Positions 18,797 to 28,798 of a DNA stretch of 64,000 nt are shown piece after piece. Position numbers and translations under genes: made by a program. The DNA comes from Paenibacillus sp. FSL H7-0331 (lineage in GTDB: Bacteria; Bacillota; Bacilli; Paenibacillales; NBRC-103111): the NCBI RefSeq assembly GCF_001956045.1, contig NZ_MRTH01000003.1, forward strand, positions 310,001-374,000, read 5' to 3'. The notes below the pieces were generated by a model. That model searched no databases. It saw only the letters and a program-made list of their open reading frames with translations, and was not told the DNA's origin. Each line of letters opens with the position of its first letter. Positions within the stretch are counted from its first letter, which is position 1.

Positions 18797-21304
18797 ATGG
18801 AAATAAACGGCGTATGGAGAATTCAGCATTTTGATGTGGGGCAGAAGAGACCGATGGAGATGGCTTCGCCTAATCTGGACGATCGGTTCTGGATTACGGC
18901 TCAAGTGCCGGGCGACGTGCATTCGGCATTAATTGAAAGAAATATTATCGATAATCCCTATTTCGGACATAACGATGCCAAGAGCTTGTGGATTGAGCAA
19001 AAGGAATGGTGGTACCGCACGCAGTTCGATTATGTGAAGCAAGCAAACAGTGATGAACGGCACCAATTGATATTTGAAGGCTTGGATACATTTGCAACAG
19101 TTTATGTGAATGGGCTTGAGATCGGTACGACAGACAATATGCTGATGGCGCATACGTTTGATGTCACGAAAATATTGCGTGATGGAAGAAACAGCATTGC
19201 CGTCAAGTTCGATCCGCTCTATTTGCACAATCGGGACAAAGAGCAGTTTCAATGGTCATCCTATACAAAGGAACGTCCATGGCTTCGCAAAGCAGCGATG
19301 AATTTCGGCTGGGATTGGGGTCCGCGAATGGTGACGGTCGGAATCTGGGGCAAGGTACGTCTGGAGAGCAATCGCATGGCGAAGCTGGAAAGTGTATATG
19401 CGCGTACGATATCCGTTGATGAGGGAGAAGCCATCATTCGTATTGATGCGGAAGTGACGCCTTATGCGAAGGACCAGGACTTGTTGTGTGAAGTGAAGCT
19501 GTTGACGAAGGATGGGCATACGGCGGTATCCGAGCAGCTTGAAATTAAGCAAAATAAAGGCTCTGTGGAACTGGTTGTCTTATCCCCAGAGCTATGGTGG
19601 ACGCATGACTTGGGCGAGCCTTATTTGTACGAGCTGGAGGTTGTTCTGATAGCCAATGATGAGCGGGTAGACCGTTATCGCAAGCCTTTCGGTATTCGTA
19701 CCATTGAGCTGCAGCTGAAGGATGAAGCCGATCAGCATGCTTTTGCTTTTATCATCAATGGAGTCAAGCTGTTCGCCAAAGGCTCGAACTGGATACCAGC
19801 GGATAATTTCATTGGTGCGATTCCGGATCAGCGCTATCGCGACTTGATCGCTCTTTCTGTGGATTCGAATATGAATATGCTGCGTGTCTGGGCTGGCGGT
19901 ATTTATGAAAAAGATGTGTTTTATGAGGAATGTGACCGCCGCGGCGTGCTGGTGTGGCAGGATTTTGCTTTTGCCAATGCGCTGTTCCCTGAATTCAACA
20001 AGAACTTTATGAATAACGTGCGCGAGGAAGTCATGTATAACGTCAAAAGACTTCGTAACCACGCATCGCTAGCACTCTGGTGCGGTAATAATGAAATCGA
20101 CTGGCTGTATGATATGAAATCCGCTGCCGGTGACATTACTTCACCATTTTACGGTGAACAGATTTATCATGAGCTGATTCCTGAAGTGTTGGAGGCATTG
20201 GATGACAATCGTCCTTACTGGCCTTCATCACCTTATGGCGGTAATGATGCCAATGATCCAGATGTCGGGGATCGGCACAACTGGCAGGTATGGCATGGCT
20301 CGGTATATCCGCGTAAGTTTGGAGACGTGCCGCTGCTTGATTACAGCATCGAAGGCGTTACGTTCAAGAATTACAAAAAGGACTTCACTTTATTCAGCAG
20401 TGAATTTGGTATGCATGCGTCAGCCAACCGTTACACATTGGAGAAAAATATCCCGGCTGGACAGTTCTACTGGGGCAGCGTGGAAATGGCTTACCGCAAC
20501 AAGGATACGAATCATCAAAAAGGCATCCTGCTGATGGAAGGCTACACAGGCATTCCGCAAAATATTGAGGAATATATGAATTTCTCGATGCTGACGCAAG
20601 CCGAGGGCTTGAAATACGGGATTGAGCATTATCGCCGCAACAAGAAGCGGATCAGCGGTTCGCTCGTATGGCAGCACAACGACAGCTGGCCGGGTACAAG
20701 CTGGTCGCTGATTGATTATGAATTGCTTCCTAAGGCATCCTTCTATTATGCGAAGAAATTTTATCATCCACTACTGCTCTCGGTTGATCATGAGCCTGGA
20801 CAATCGTTGCATATATGGGTTGTAAATGACCGTGTTGAAGCCTTTAAAGGACAAGTTCGGGTAGCTGTCTATGATTTCAACGGTAGTGAAGTGTACAGCA
20901 CCTTATTACAAGCTGATGTGCCAAGCAACGGGGCTGTCCAATTGGGAAATTTGACCGAGGCTGAGATATTGAACGGCAGAGCTGCAGAAGAGGTTGTCGT
21001 CAAGCTTACAGCAGTAGACTTCGAGGCTCCAGACAATCTGCACTATCTGCGTGACCAAAAGGATCTGAATCTGTCCGCGGCTGTGCTTAAGGTTGAAGTC
21101 GACGCGAAGGAGCAGACCGTGACAATTACAGCAGAAGGCTCACTGGCCCGAATGGTGAAGCTCGATCTGCCGCAGGGCAACGTCCGCTTCAGCGACAATT
21201 TCTTTGACCTGCTGCCTGGTGAGCAGGCAACGGTTCATATTAGTGATCCACGAGGTGACAAGGTGTCACTGGATGCTTTAAAGGTATCGGCGATAAACGT
21301 TTAA
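18797..21304 (+). CDS. Beta-mannosidase, glycoside hydrolase family 2
   Basis: 835-residue retaining glycosidase without signal peptide, so it acts on imported oligosaccharides in the cytoplasm. The N-terminal sugar-binding domain (about 1-180) is of the beta-mannosidase type (WITAQVPGDVHSALIERN, GWDWGPRMV). An Ig-like domain follows, then the TIM barrel. The acid/base is Glu433 in LWCGNNEID and the nucleophile Glu536 in LFSSEFGMHA. Its position as last gene of an importer/two-component operon identifies beta-mannosides, for example from mannan, as the likely substrate. ATG at 18797 follows AAGAGGAACC. Confidence 0.93.
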   Translation: MEINGVWRIQHFDVGQKRPMEMASPNLDDRFWITAQVPGDVHSALIERNIIDNPYFGHNDAKSLWIEQKEWWYRTQFDYVKQANSDERHQLIFEGLDTFATVYVNGLEIGTTDNMLMAHTFDVTKILRDGRNSIAVKFDPLYLHNRDKEQFQWSSYTKERPWLRKAAMNFGWDWGPRMVTVGIWGKVRLESNRMAKLESVYARTISVDEGEAIIRIDAEVTPYAKDQDLLCEVKLLTKDGHTAVSEQLEIKQNKGSVELVVLSPELWWTHDLGEPYLYELEVVLIANDERVDRYRKPFGIRTIELQLKDEADQHAFAFIINGVKLFAKGSNWIPADNFIGAIPDQRYRDLIALSVDSNMNMLRVWAGGIYEKDVFYEECDRRGVLVWQDFAFANALFPEFNKNFMNNVREEVMYNVKRLRNHASLALWCGNNEIDWLYDMKSAAGDITSPFYGEQIYHELIPEVLEALDDNRPYWPSSPYGGNDANDPDVGDRHNWQVWHGSVYPRKFGDVPLLDYSIEGVTFKNYKKDFTLFSSEFGMHASANRYTLEKNIPAGQFYWGSVEMAYRNKDTNHQKGILLMEGYTGIPQNIEEYMNFSMLTQAEGLKYGIEHYRRNKKRISGSLVWQHNDSWPGTSWSLIDYELLPKASFYYAKKFYHPLLLSVDHEPGQSLHIWVVNDRVEAFKGQVRVAVYDFNGSEVYSTLLQADVPSNGAVQLGNLTEAEILNGRAAEEVVVKLTAVDFEAPDNLHYLRDQKDLNLSAAVLKVEVDAKEQTVTITAEGSLARMVKLDLPQGNVRFSDNFFDLLPGEQATVHISDPRGDKVSLDALKVSAINV

Positions 21305-21370
21305 CGCCAGTTGTTGTAGGGATTATGTCAACCGCTAATTTGAGGTTGGGCCTGAAATTCATTCTGAAGA

Positions 21371-21407
21371 AGGACATGGAATTTGTCATTTTCCATGTCC
21401 TCTTTTT
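21371..21407 (+). terminator. Terminator of the mannoside operon
   Basis: Stem AGGACATGGAA / TTCCATGTCCT with a 9-base loop, followed by CTTTTT. It lies 67 bases after the beta-mannosidase stop and before the convergent AraC gene. Confidence 0.85.
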
Positions 21408-21457
21408 GCGTTGTGTGTAAATTCCCGTACGGATGGTACCACAGTTCCCTATACGAG

Positions 21458-22276
21458 CTATCGCATGAGCAGTTGTCTGAAGTCTCTGGGTGAAAATCCG
21501 GTGTAGCTCTTGAACATCGTCGAAAAGTTATGCTGCTCGATACCTACCGCACGGGCGATGCTTCCAATGGTCATGTCGGTAGATAGCATTTGCCTGGCCT
21601 TGTCAAGCCTCATCCGGTTGATGTATTGGATGGGAGAGCAGCCCATCACGGAATGAAATGCCCGTATGAAATAATTCGGATGATAATGGACCAAGCTGGC
21701 AAGCTGCTCGATCGTTATTTTATGTTCCAGATTTTGTTCGATAAATTGAAACACGCGGCTCAACTTTTGCGTGGTCGATGAAGGGATTGCCGTTTGTTCA
21801 AAGCCATGATCAATGAACAAACCTATCAATTGAAGCATCGAAGCCTGGATATTAAGAATAGATGAGGGCGTCTGTTTCTTCATTTCGTTGATCATTCGGC
21901 TGAACCAGCTCTCAACCTCGGAGCTTGAGAGGACGTCAATGCACACGGGAAAACGGTACATCTCCAATAAATCCCTGTTGCCTACACGCGCTGTGAAATG
22001 GCACCAATATTTATGAAACGGATGGTCATTAATAGTCGAATAGGACTGCAAAACATGGCAAGGCATAACAACAATCTGGCCAGGCTTAGGATAGTAGACA
22101 ATACCATCGACCTCAATCTGGCCCTCCCCTTCGATAATGAAATACAATCGGTTAAAACTGTGCACATAGTTTTCCCGCTTCCAGTCCATATCCACCGTTT
22201 GAACATTTGCGATAATGACATCTACCTGGAGGTTGGATAGTAAAGTCCGTAGGGAATCATTTGATGGATTGTGCAT
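21458..22276 (-). CDS. AraC-family transcriptional regulator (cupin plus HTH)
   Basis: 272 residues. The N-terminal half is a cupin-like ligand domain (RLYFIIEGEGQIEVDGIVYYP is split by a turn; PGQIVVMPCHVLQSY). The C-terminal AraC double HTH lies at about residues 170-270 (ITIEQLASLVHYHPNYFIRAF and IGSIARAVGIEQHNFSTMF). It is divergent from the alpha-L-fucosidase at 22412 with a 135-bp shared control region, so it probably regulates that gene in response to a sugar. ATG at 22276 follows AGGTAGGT. Confidence 0.88.
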   Translation of the reverse strand: MHNPSNDSLRTLLSNLQVDVIIANVQTVDMDWKRENYVHSFNRLYFIIEGEGQIEVDGIVYYPKPGQIVVMPCHVLQSYSTINDHPFHKYWCHFTARVGNRDLLEMYRFPVCIDVLSSSEVESWFSRMINEMKKQTPSSILNIQASMLQLIGLFIDHGFEQTAIPSSTTQKLSRVFQFIEQNLEHKITIEQLASLVHYHPNYFIRAFHSVMGCSPIQYINRMRLDKARQMLSTDMTIGSIARAVGIEQHNFSTMFKSYTGFSPRDFRQLLMR

Positions 22277-22411
22277 GGATTGTACCTACCTTTAGTGAAA
22301 TGATAGTTACTATTTACTACAAATAGGTTAACAAACAAGATGTTCATTGTAAATGGAACGATTATGATAAAGGTGAACGGAGCTACTATTTCGATTTGAG
22401 GAGGATGGACG

Positions 22412-23683
22412 ATGATCTCAAGATTTAACGATGCACGCGACAGATTTTTCGATATGCGCTTTGGTTTATTCATCCACTGGGGCTTATATGCTATTCCTGC
22501 CTGGCACGAACAAATATTGTGGAGAGGTAATGTGAAGCGGAATGATTATGAAAAGCTGATTCATGAATTCAACCCAATCGAGTTTGATCCAGAGGCATGG
22601 CTTGATCTGGCCCAAGAGGCAGGGATGCAGTACCTGTGCTTTACCACCAAACATCATGATGGCTTCTGCATGTGGGACACCTCACATACGGATTATAAGA
22701 TTACCCATACACCTTATGGTAAGGATGTATTAGCGATGCTGGCAGAAGCCTGCCGAAAACGTAATTTTCCGTTAAGTCTTTACTATTCTTGCCCGGACTG
22801 GCATCATCCCAATTATCCGAATATGGGCAGACATCACGAGATGTTCGGTCCCCGTCCGGGAGATGAGCCCGATATCAATCAATATTACGAATATGTGACC
22901 AAGCAATTACGGGAGCTTTTAACGAACTATGGGCCTATATACCAGCTGTTCTGGGACGTTAACGTCGCTGAATACCATAATCCTTCACTGAATGAGCTGG
23001 TTCGATCTCTACAGCCGGGTATTTTGATTAATAACCGCGGTCCTGATGAAGGCGATTACAGTACTCCTGAGCGTCATGTTCCCAAAGGAGGTTCTTTCCT
23101 TACTCCTACCGAAGCTTGCCAATCGATTGGACGAGAAAGCTGGGGTTATCGCGAGAACGAGGACTATTACTCTGACAAATTTCTGATGCAGAGTGTTGAC
23201 AAAATTTTGGCTATGGGAGGCAATTATTTACTGAACGTGGGACCCATGCCAGACGGTACGATCACTAGTGAGAACGCAAACACGCTTCGACGAATCGGGC
23301 GATGGTACAAGAAGATTCGGGAATCCTTTGAGGGAACTATATCGGCTTCGTATATGGGAGGCAAGGATGAAATCGAGTCAGCTAATGAAGTGAAGAACCG
23401 TGTGTTCCGGGATCACGTCTTGTTGACGCGCAAGGGCAATACCGTTTATGTTCATGCTTATCGCGATCTTCAGAGCAATACGGTGATCTTGAAGCCGCTC
23501 GATGTGCTTCCTAAGCGGGCTATACTGCTCAATAATGGTCAAGAACTCGAGTCGAGCGTGGAGCTGCTACCATGGTATTGGCAGGAACGTGCTTATTTGC
23601 GTATCTGTAATCTGCCAATTAACGAGATCACAGATGAAGTGTTGGTTATCAAGCTGGAATTCGGTGAGGATGTGACTGAATAA
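22412..23683 (+). CDS. Alpha-L-fucosidase, glycoside hydrolase family 29
   Basis: 423 residues, no signal peptide, so cytoplasmic. The N-terminal RFGLFIHWGLYAIPAWHEQ block and AGMQYLCFTTKHHDGFCMW are hallmark GH29 motifs. The nucleophile is probably Asp182 in QLFWDVNVAEYH, where most members have WFDG. The general acid/base is not conserved in position in this family and I cannot assign it. The short C-terminal beta domain starts near residue 315. ATG at 22412 after GAGGAGGATGG. It releases L-fucose from oligosaccharides; it may be controlled by the divergent AraC regulator. Confidence 0.9.
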   Translation: MISRFNDARDRFFDMRFGLFIHWGLYAIPAWHEQILWRGNVKRNDYEKLIHEFNPIEFDPEAWLDLAQEAGMQYLCFTTKHHDGFCMWDTSHTDYKITHTPYGKDVLAMLAEACRKRNFPLSLYYSCPDWHHPNYPNMGRHHEMFGPRPGDEPDINQYYEYVTKQLRELLTNYGPIYQLFWDVNVAEYHNPSLNELVRSLQPGILINNRGPDEGDYSTPERHVPKGGSFLTPTEACQSIGRESWGYRENEDYYSDKFLMQSVDKILAMGGNYLLNVGPMPDGTITSENANTLRRIGRWYKKIRESFEGTISASYMGGKDEIESANEVKNRVFRDHVLLTRKGNTVYVHAYRDLQSNTVILKPLDVLPKRAILLNNGQELESSVELLPWYWQERAYLRICNLPINEITDEVLVIKLEFGEDVTE

Positions 23684-23778
23684 AGGACGAATCCGACCCT
23701 CTGGCAAGTCGATCCAAAGATTGATATACTGGGTCTGCATTTGTTTGATCAATTTACAACAGTAAAGGGAGCAGATGT

Positions 23779-24465
23779 ATGAGAGAAGGGAAGATGTCTA
23801 TGGAATCATGGCACAAGGTCGGTTTTATATATGCACATCCGGATGATGAAACTTTTTTGAGTGCTTGTCTAATCCAAGAGCTGGCAGATCGTGGAGAGGA
23901 GCCTGTACTGCTGCTGGCAACCAAAGGGGATGCAGGTAAGAAAAACGGGGCCTTCGAACATTCGACGAATGAAGAGCTTGCGGAAATAAGAACGCAGGAA
24001 ATGGAGCGTGCCGCACAAATTCTTGGGTTGGCTGTTGTCGAGCATTTGGGTTATCCGGATGGGAAGCTAAAGGAAGTGGAGACCGCTCCATTCGTTGACG
24101 CGGTTGTTGATTTTATTAACAAGCATCAGCTAAAGGTCGTTGTCAGCTTTCCTGAGGACGGTGGTAACTACCACCCGGATCATGTCGCTATTTCCCAAAT
24201 AACGACTGCGGCAGTATTAAGCGGAAGATGTCCTTCCGTGGAACAGCTGTATTATTATTTTACGGCAAAATTGGCCGAGGATGGCTATAAGCCTTCTTTG
24301 ATTATCGATACTTTGCCTCATTGGGCAATGAAGGCTGAAGCGCTGCGGGCGCATCAATCGCAAATTCTGGCTATACATCGTCATTTTGGCGATTTGACCG
24401 TTTGTCCTGAGCCACGAAGATACGAATCGTTTGTGCTGGCTTATGATCAAGGGGCGCTCTTGTAG
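23779..24465 (+). CDS. PIG-L family deacetylase (LmbE-like)
   Basis: 228-residue zinc-dependent N-deacetylase. The metal-binding motif AHPDDE is at residues 19-24 and the third ligand motif HPDHV is at about 135. Family members remove acetyl groups from GlcNAc-containing conjugates, for example BshB in bacillithiol synthesis. Here the neighbourhood of an alpha-fucosidase hints at a sugar substrate, but a role in thiol metabolism or detoxification is equally possible. Start: ATG at 23779 follows AAAGGGAGC; in-frame ATGs at codons 6 and 8 are alternatives. Confidence 0.85.
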   Translation: MREGKMSMESWHKVGFIYAHPDDETFLSACLIQELADRGEEPVLLLATKGDAGKKNGAFEHSTNEELAEIRTQEMERAAQILGLAVVEHLGYPDGKLKEVETAPFVDAVVDFINKHQLKVVVSFPEDGGNYHPDHVAISQITTAAVLSGRCPSVEQLYYYFTAKLAEDGYKPSLIIDTLPHWAMKAEALRAHQSQILAIHRHFGDLTVCPEPRRYESFVLAYDQGALL

Positions 24466-24490
24466 CTTAACGGCAAACTCTCATTGCATA

Positions 24491-24533
24491 TTCAGTCCAC
24501 ATTCAGAAGGCTTTCAGTTAAGGAAGCTATGAT
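24491..24533 (+). promoter_or_regulatory. Triple TTCAG direct repeat with 11-bp period and a -10 box
   Basis: TTCAG occurs at 24491, 24502 and 24513, exactly 11 bp apart, followed by TATGAT at 24528-24533. Direct repeats at about one helical turn that overlap the -35 region are the usual binding layout of OmpR/PhoB-type response regulators at activated promoters. It precedes the truncated membrane protein at 24590. Which regulator binds is not shown. Confidence 0.55.
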
Positions 24534-24589
24534 TATACACAAGAGATGGAAAGTTTACTTTCATCGAAATGTATAAAGGAGTGCGGGAG

Positions 24590-25006
24590 ATGAGCAATCC
24601 TATCGCCTACAAGCTGAAGGCAACCCTGTCTGCACAATCACTGCTATTCATCGGCCTGAGTTTATGTTCTATTTGGAGTTATTATAACGATAGTTTATGG
24701 GGAGAGACAGGACGACATTCGTCCTCAACCTACACGATACCCTTTGCTGTGCTGGCTGTTCTATTATATGGGTTTGGTTCTGCAGCTTATTACAGATTTG
24801 TTCGTAAACCAGCTGAGATTACAGAGGCCAACCAAGTTCTGCTGGTTTGGCTCATGTTGGGTTCTGGCTTAATCTTGCAGATCGCAGCGGCTCCATGGCT
24901 CGTAGGACACCCTTTTGACAGCCATCTGTTCCACAGCTGGGCAGGTGTAGCCGTGAATAGAGTGTCAGGGTTTTATGTGTATAGCACGGATGATTACTCG
25001 TCATAA
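24590..25006 (+). pseudogene. N-terminal remnant of a large membrane glycosyltransferase-like protein
   Basis: 138 codons from an ATG with AAAGGAGTG upstream. It has a hydrophobic segment near residue 20, a second near 55-70 and a third near 95-110, then GHPFDSHLFHSWAGVAV, which resembles the first extracytoplasmic loop of the polytopic mannosyltransferase-related family (GT39-like) in which a long series of membrane helices should follow. The frame stops at TAA 25004-25006 and the next 250 bases do not continue the family in any frame I could read. I therefore read it as a truncated gene, though a genuine small membrane protein is possible. Confidence 0.5.
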
Positions 25007-25071
25007 CAAGGCGCACGTGATACATAAAGCCTTTACTTACAGCCGTATAACTTGATAATAAGCTTACTCTC

Positions 25072-25102
25072 AGAGGGTACATGATAGGGTACTCTCTTTT
25101 TG
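25072..25102 (+). terminator. Rho-independent terminator
   Basis: Stem AGAGGGTAC / GTACTCTCT with one G-T pair and an 8-base loop, followed by a TTTTTG run. It ends transcription of the 24590 remnant. Confidence 0.75.
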
Positions 25103-25276
25103 TTATGCCCTCTAGGCAAGAAACGTGTGGTGTGCAAAATAGGTGATTATGCGCTCCATAAGGCTTCAGTAAAGATATGTGTGGCATATGGAAAATGGTG
25201 AATTGAATAAATGAAGCTGTTCCGCTAACTTGAAGATAGGCTGCAGCCGATTCAACACGATCCCACAGGAAGGAGT

Positions 25277-26236
25277 GTGGAAGTCATCCAATCACAAGTA
25301 CAATCAGAATCGATCAAAGTGCGTTCCAGCTCAAGGAAATGGGATAAAAAGAGATTCCGGCAAAATATACCGATCCTGCTTATGTTTGCACCGGTTGTCC
25401 TTTATTTTCTCATCTTTCGTTATGCACCTATGGCAGGGCTTGTTATAGCCTTCAAGAACTATAACTTTCATGATGGCATTTGGGGAAGCCCCTGGGTAGG
25501 ACTGGATAACTTCCGACTGTTATTTACCCAACCGAAGATGATTGAGATCATTCGCAATACATTTGTATTAAGCTTTCTGCAGGTGATTGTCGGATTTCCG
25601 TTTCCGATCCTGCTCGCTATTTTTCTGAATGAAGCCAGAAAGATGTGGTTCAAACGTATCGTTCAAACGGTTGTGTATTTACCTCATTTTTTGCATTGGG
25701 TTATTATCGGGGGCTTGATTATCCTTATTTTTTCACAGGAAAAAGGGATTGTGAATCACTGGCTAGCGCCGCTGCTTGGAAGTGCATTTCCATTTCTGTA
25801 TAACCCAACTTCATGGATCACGATCTTTGTAGGTTCAGGTATTTGGAAAAGCGCAGGCTGGAACGCAATCATTTATTTAGCTGCTCTAGCTGCAATTGAT
25901 CCGGCGCTATACGAATCGGCTTCTATGGATGGAGCAGGGAAAATGCGAAAGATATGGCATATTACGCTTCCATCAATCAGACCGACCATTATCATTATGT
26001 TTATTCTATCTGTAGGTCATGTCATGGAGGTTGGGTTTGACCAAGTGTATGTGCTGCAAAATTCAGTGGTTTCCAACGTGTCCGAGGTTATTTCCACATG
26101 GAATTTCAAGGTCGGCATCAATGGTGGACGTTTCAGCTTAGCTGCGGCGATGGGTTTTTTTGAATCCTTTGTAGGCTTGTTCCTCGTGGTTATGGCCAAC
26201 CGTATTGCTAGACGATTCGATCAAGGACTGTGGTAA
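25277..26236 (+). CDS. ABC transporter permease, LplB type
   Basis: 319 residues, polytopic membrane protein. The hydrophilic N-tail is followed by LMFAPVVLYFLIFRYAPMAG, the start signature of LplB-like permeases of CUT1 systems that import polysaccharide-derived oligosaccharides. The EAA loop is LYESASMDGAGKMRKI followed by TLPSIRP. It begins with GTG at 25277 behind AGGAAGGA; no ATG is available near the domain start. The next permease starts 13 bases after the stop, and the binding protein follows at 27161. Confidence 0.9.
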   Translation: MEVIQSQVQSESIKVRSSSRKWDKKRFRQNIPILLMFAPVVLYFLIFRYAPMAGLVIAFKNYNFHDGIWGSPWVGLDNFRLLFTQPKMIEIIRNTFVLSFLQVIVGFPFPILLAIFLNEARKMWFKRIVQTVVYLPHFLHWVIIGGLIILIFSQEKGIVNHWLAPLLGSAFPFLYNPTSWITIFVGSGIWKSAGWNAIIYLAALAAIDPALYESASMDGAGKMRKIWHITLPSIRPTIIIMFILSVGHVMEVGFDQVYVLQNSVVSNVSEVISTWNFKVGINGGRFSLAAAMGFFESFVGLFLVVMANRIARRFDQGLW

Positions 26237-26248
26237 AGGGGTGGTATC

Positions 26249-27124
26249 GTGAAGGATACTTTAGGTGAAAAGTGGTTTTACGCGTTTAACTATGTCATTT
26301 TGTCTATAATCGGGTTAAGCTGCTTGCTGCCTTTGGTGCACTTGTTCGCATTATCGCTCAGCAACAACGCGGCTATTGTGTCCGGCAGTGTGACGCTTTG
26401 GCCCATTGGCTGGAACATTGAATCTTATGATAAGCTTTTTTTCGGTACCCGGATCTTGAGCGGCTTTCAGAACAGCTTGGTTATCACCATTGTCGGTACG
26501 GTACTCAACATGATTTTTACGATTTGCTGTGCTTATCCGTTGTCCAGAAAATTTATGTATGGCCGCAAGTTTTTCACGCTGGCGATCATCTTCACGATGC
26601 TGTTTAGTGGAGGCTTGATTCCTTCATATCTGGTCGTTAAATCGCTGGGGTTAATTGATACCTACGGGGCGCTCTGGCTTCCGGCACTGGTCAGTGTGTA
26701 CAATATGCTCGTTATGCGTTCGTTTTTTATGGGCTTGCCGGAGGAAATTGAGGAAGCGGCGCGGATGGATGGCTGCAGCGAGGTGGGCCTGCTGCTGCGG
26801 ATTATATTGCCATTATCGATGCCGGTCATGGCAGCGTTAGTCTTATTTTATGCGGTATCGCATTGGAATTCGTTCTTTAACGTGATGATTTATATTAATT
26901 CGACCGCCAAATACAACGTTGCCGTATTGGTGCAGCAAATGATACAAAGCCAGACGGTGCTTCAGGATGTAGCGAATCAATCGCCTGAGGATTTGAATTC
27001 GGTTACAGAAGAATCGATCAAAGCGGCCGGTGTATTCGTAATGACCGTACCCATGTTAATTGTGTATCCGTTTTTGCAAAAATATTTCGTTAAAGGGGTA
27101 TTGATCGGATCGGTGAAAGGGTAG
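26249..27124 (+). CDS. ABC transporter permease, LplC/YtcP type
   Basis: 291 residues, second membrane subunit of the same importer. The EAA loop reads IEEAARMDGCSEVGLL followed by ILPLSMPVM, and the tail KYFVKGVLIGSVKG is diagnostic of the YtcP/LplC group. GTG start at 26249 follows AAAGGGGTGG. The substrate of this LplABC-like system is unknown; relatives often import uronic-acid or rhamnose-containing oligosaccharides, but nothing here fixes that. Confidence 0.9.
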   Translation: MKDTLGEKWFYAFNYVILSIIGLSCLLPLVHLFALSLSNNAAIVSGSVTLWPIGWNIESYDKLFFGTRILSGFQNSLVITIVGTVLNMIFTICCAYPLSRKFMYGRKFFTLAIIFTMLFSGGLIPSYLVVKSLGLIDTYGALWLPALVSVYNMLVMRSFFMGLPEEIEEAARMDGCSEVGLLLRIILPLSMPVMAALVLFYAVSHWNSFFNVMIYINSTAKYNVAVLVQQMIQSQTVLQDVANQSPEDLNSVTEESIKAAGVFVMTVPMLIVYPFLQKYFVKGVLIGSVKG

Positions 27125-27160
27125 ATCACAGGCATCAGAAAAATGAGGAGGCAACTATTC

Positions 27161-28798
27161 ATGAACAAAAAAACCATCTATGTCGCTTCGATTATCAGCT
27201 TATCTCTGACTACGGCGTTAGCCGGCTGTTCCGAGAGCAAGCCATCAGCGGGTACGGCAAGCGGAGACGCGTCCAAAGCCAAAAAAACCGTCAGCCTGTC
27301 CATGTATGATCGTGGTAATATACCACCTGATGTGGGAACGATTGAAAATAACCTGTGGACCAAATGGATACAGGAAAAAACGAACATGAACATTACGTTC
27401 TCGCCCGTGCCGCGGGGGGAATCCGTGCAAAAATTTAATACGTTGTTTGCATCGGGCTCCGCTCCCAATCTGATTCAGGAGTATGATGGTGTGTTCCGAA
27501 ATCAGCTCTATAATCAAAAGCAAATTATGCCGATTGATGATATGATCAATAAATACAGCACCGTATATAAGGAACAATTGACCAAGTTTCCACTGCTCAA
27601 GAAATTGGGCATGAAGGAAGACGGAAAGCTGTATGAGTTCGGCCGCGTGCTCGGTTATGTACCTTATCATTATGTGCTTGTACGCGAGGATTGGCTGAAA
27701 AAACTGAATCTGAAGGCGCCAGAAACGACCGAGGATCTGTATCAAATCGCCAAAGCATTCGCTAATCAGGACCCGGACGGCAACGGCAAAAAAGATACAT
27801 ACGGCTTGAACTTAAGCACAACGAATCCCGGCAATGATCTGTGGGTTGATTATATATTCCAGAATACAACATGGATTTTGCAGGATGGCAAATGGGTCAA
27901 GGATTGGGACCGTCTTAAGGCAGCAACCGAGTTTAAGAAAAAGCTGTTCGATGAGGGGATCATTGACAAAGACTTTTTAACCGATAAAAACGGCAAAAAG
28001 GCACAACAGGACTTTGTACAAGGTAAAACAGGCATTTATGGCACCGGTGGAGGTATTCGTGGCTTTTACAGCAGTGCTTACGAAACGTTGAAAAAAAATG
28101 TGCCTGACGCGAAGCTGATCGTTATTCCGCTCCCGAAAAGCTCATTTGGCCAATTCACTCCGCCGTTTAATCCTCCCGTGCAAATGACCTCGGTCGTCAA
28201 CACCGATACGAAGGATCAGGAGGGTGTGATGAAGCTGGTTGATTTCCTGAGCTCGCCTGAGATGATTAAGGCTTCTTATTTTGGTCAGGAGGGTGTGCAT
28301 TATAAGGTTGAGAACGGTAAAGAAACGATCATCAATGCCGATAAAAATAAAAAAGAAGTTGATTGGCTCAGCGATTTGCGGATGATCGGTGGACAATATT
28401 TGTATAACGAGTTTGATACGCAAATCAAATCCTTCGATACAAGCAAGCCTATGGAAAAAGAATTTGTTGATCTGATGAATGAGATGTACAAGATTAATAT
28501 TACTAAAGATCGTCCTCTAGCCAACATCACCTTGGGGAGCTACATGCCGCAGCTGCCTTCCGATATGGATTTTATTAATAAAACGTTAAACGACACGACG
28601 AATCCGATTAAGGACTTATACAATAAAGCGATTGTCAGCGGAAGCGGATACAGCGTTGAACAGGCCGATCAGGAAGCCAAATCGCTGTGGAAAAAATCAG
28701 ATGGCGATAAGCTGGAGAAATGGTATCAGGATTGGTACAGCAAAAATAAAGATCAATTGGTTACGCCAAAGGATTTGCTGGATATGAATTTCAAATGA
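27161..28798 (+). CDS. Extracellular substrate-binding lipoprotein, LplA type
   Basis: 545 residues, longer than MalE-like proteins and typical for the LplA/YtcQ class. The signal peptide ends in the lipobox ALAGC with Cys23, followed by a Ser/Lys-rich linker. The mature domain has SMYDRGNIPPDVG, WIQEKTNMNITFSPV and a DPDGNGKKDTYG calcium-loop-like segment at about residue 210. The ATG at 27161 follows ATGAGGAGGC; the frame from 27143 is rejected. It serves the two permeases upstream. Confidence 0.9.
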   Translation: MNKKTIYVASIISLSLTTALAGCSESKPSAGTASGDASKAKKTVSLSMYDRGNIPPDVGTIENNLWTKWIQEKTNMNITFSPVPRGESVQKFNTLFASGSAPNLIQEYDGVFRNQLYNQKQIMPIDDMINKYSTVYKEQLTKFPLLKKLGMKEDGKLYEFGRVLGYVPYHYVLVREDWLKKLNLKAPETTEDLYQIAKAFANQDPDGNGKKDTYGLNLSTTNPGNDLWVDYIFQNTTWILQDGKWVKDWDRLKAATEFKKKLFDEGIIDKDFLTDKNGKKAQQDFVQGKTGIYGTGGGIRGFYSSAYETLKKNVPDAKLIVIPLPKSSFGQFTPPFNPPVQMTSVVNTDTKDQEGVMKLVDFLSSPEMIKASYFGQEGVHYKVENGKETIINADKNKKEVDWLSDLRMIGGQYLYNEFDTQIKSFDTSKPMEKEFVDLMNEMYKINITKDRPLANITLGSYMPQLPSDMDFINKTLNDTTNPIKDLYNKAIVSGSGYSVEQADQEAKSLWKKSDGDKLEKWYQDWYSKNKDQLVTPKDLLDMNFK

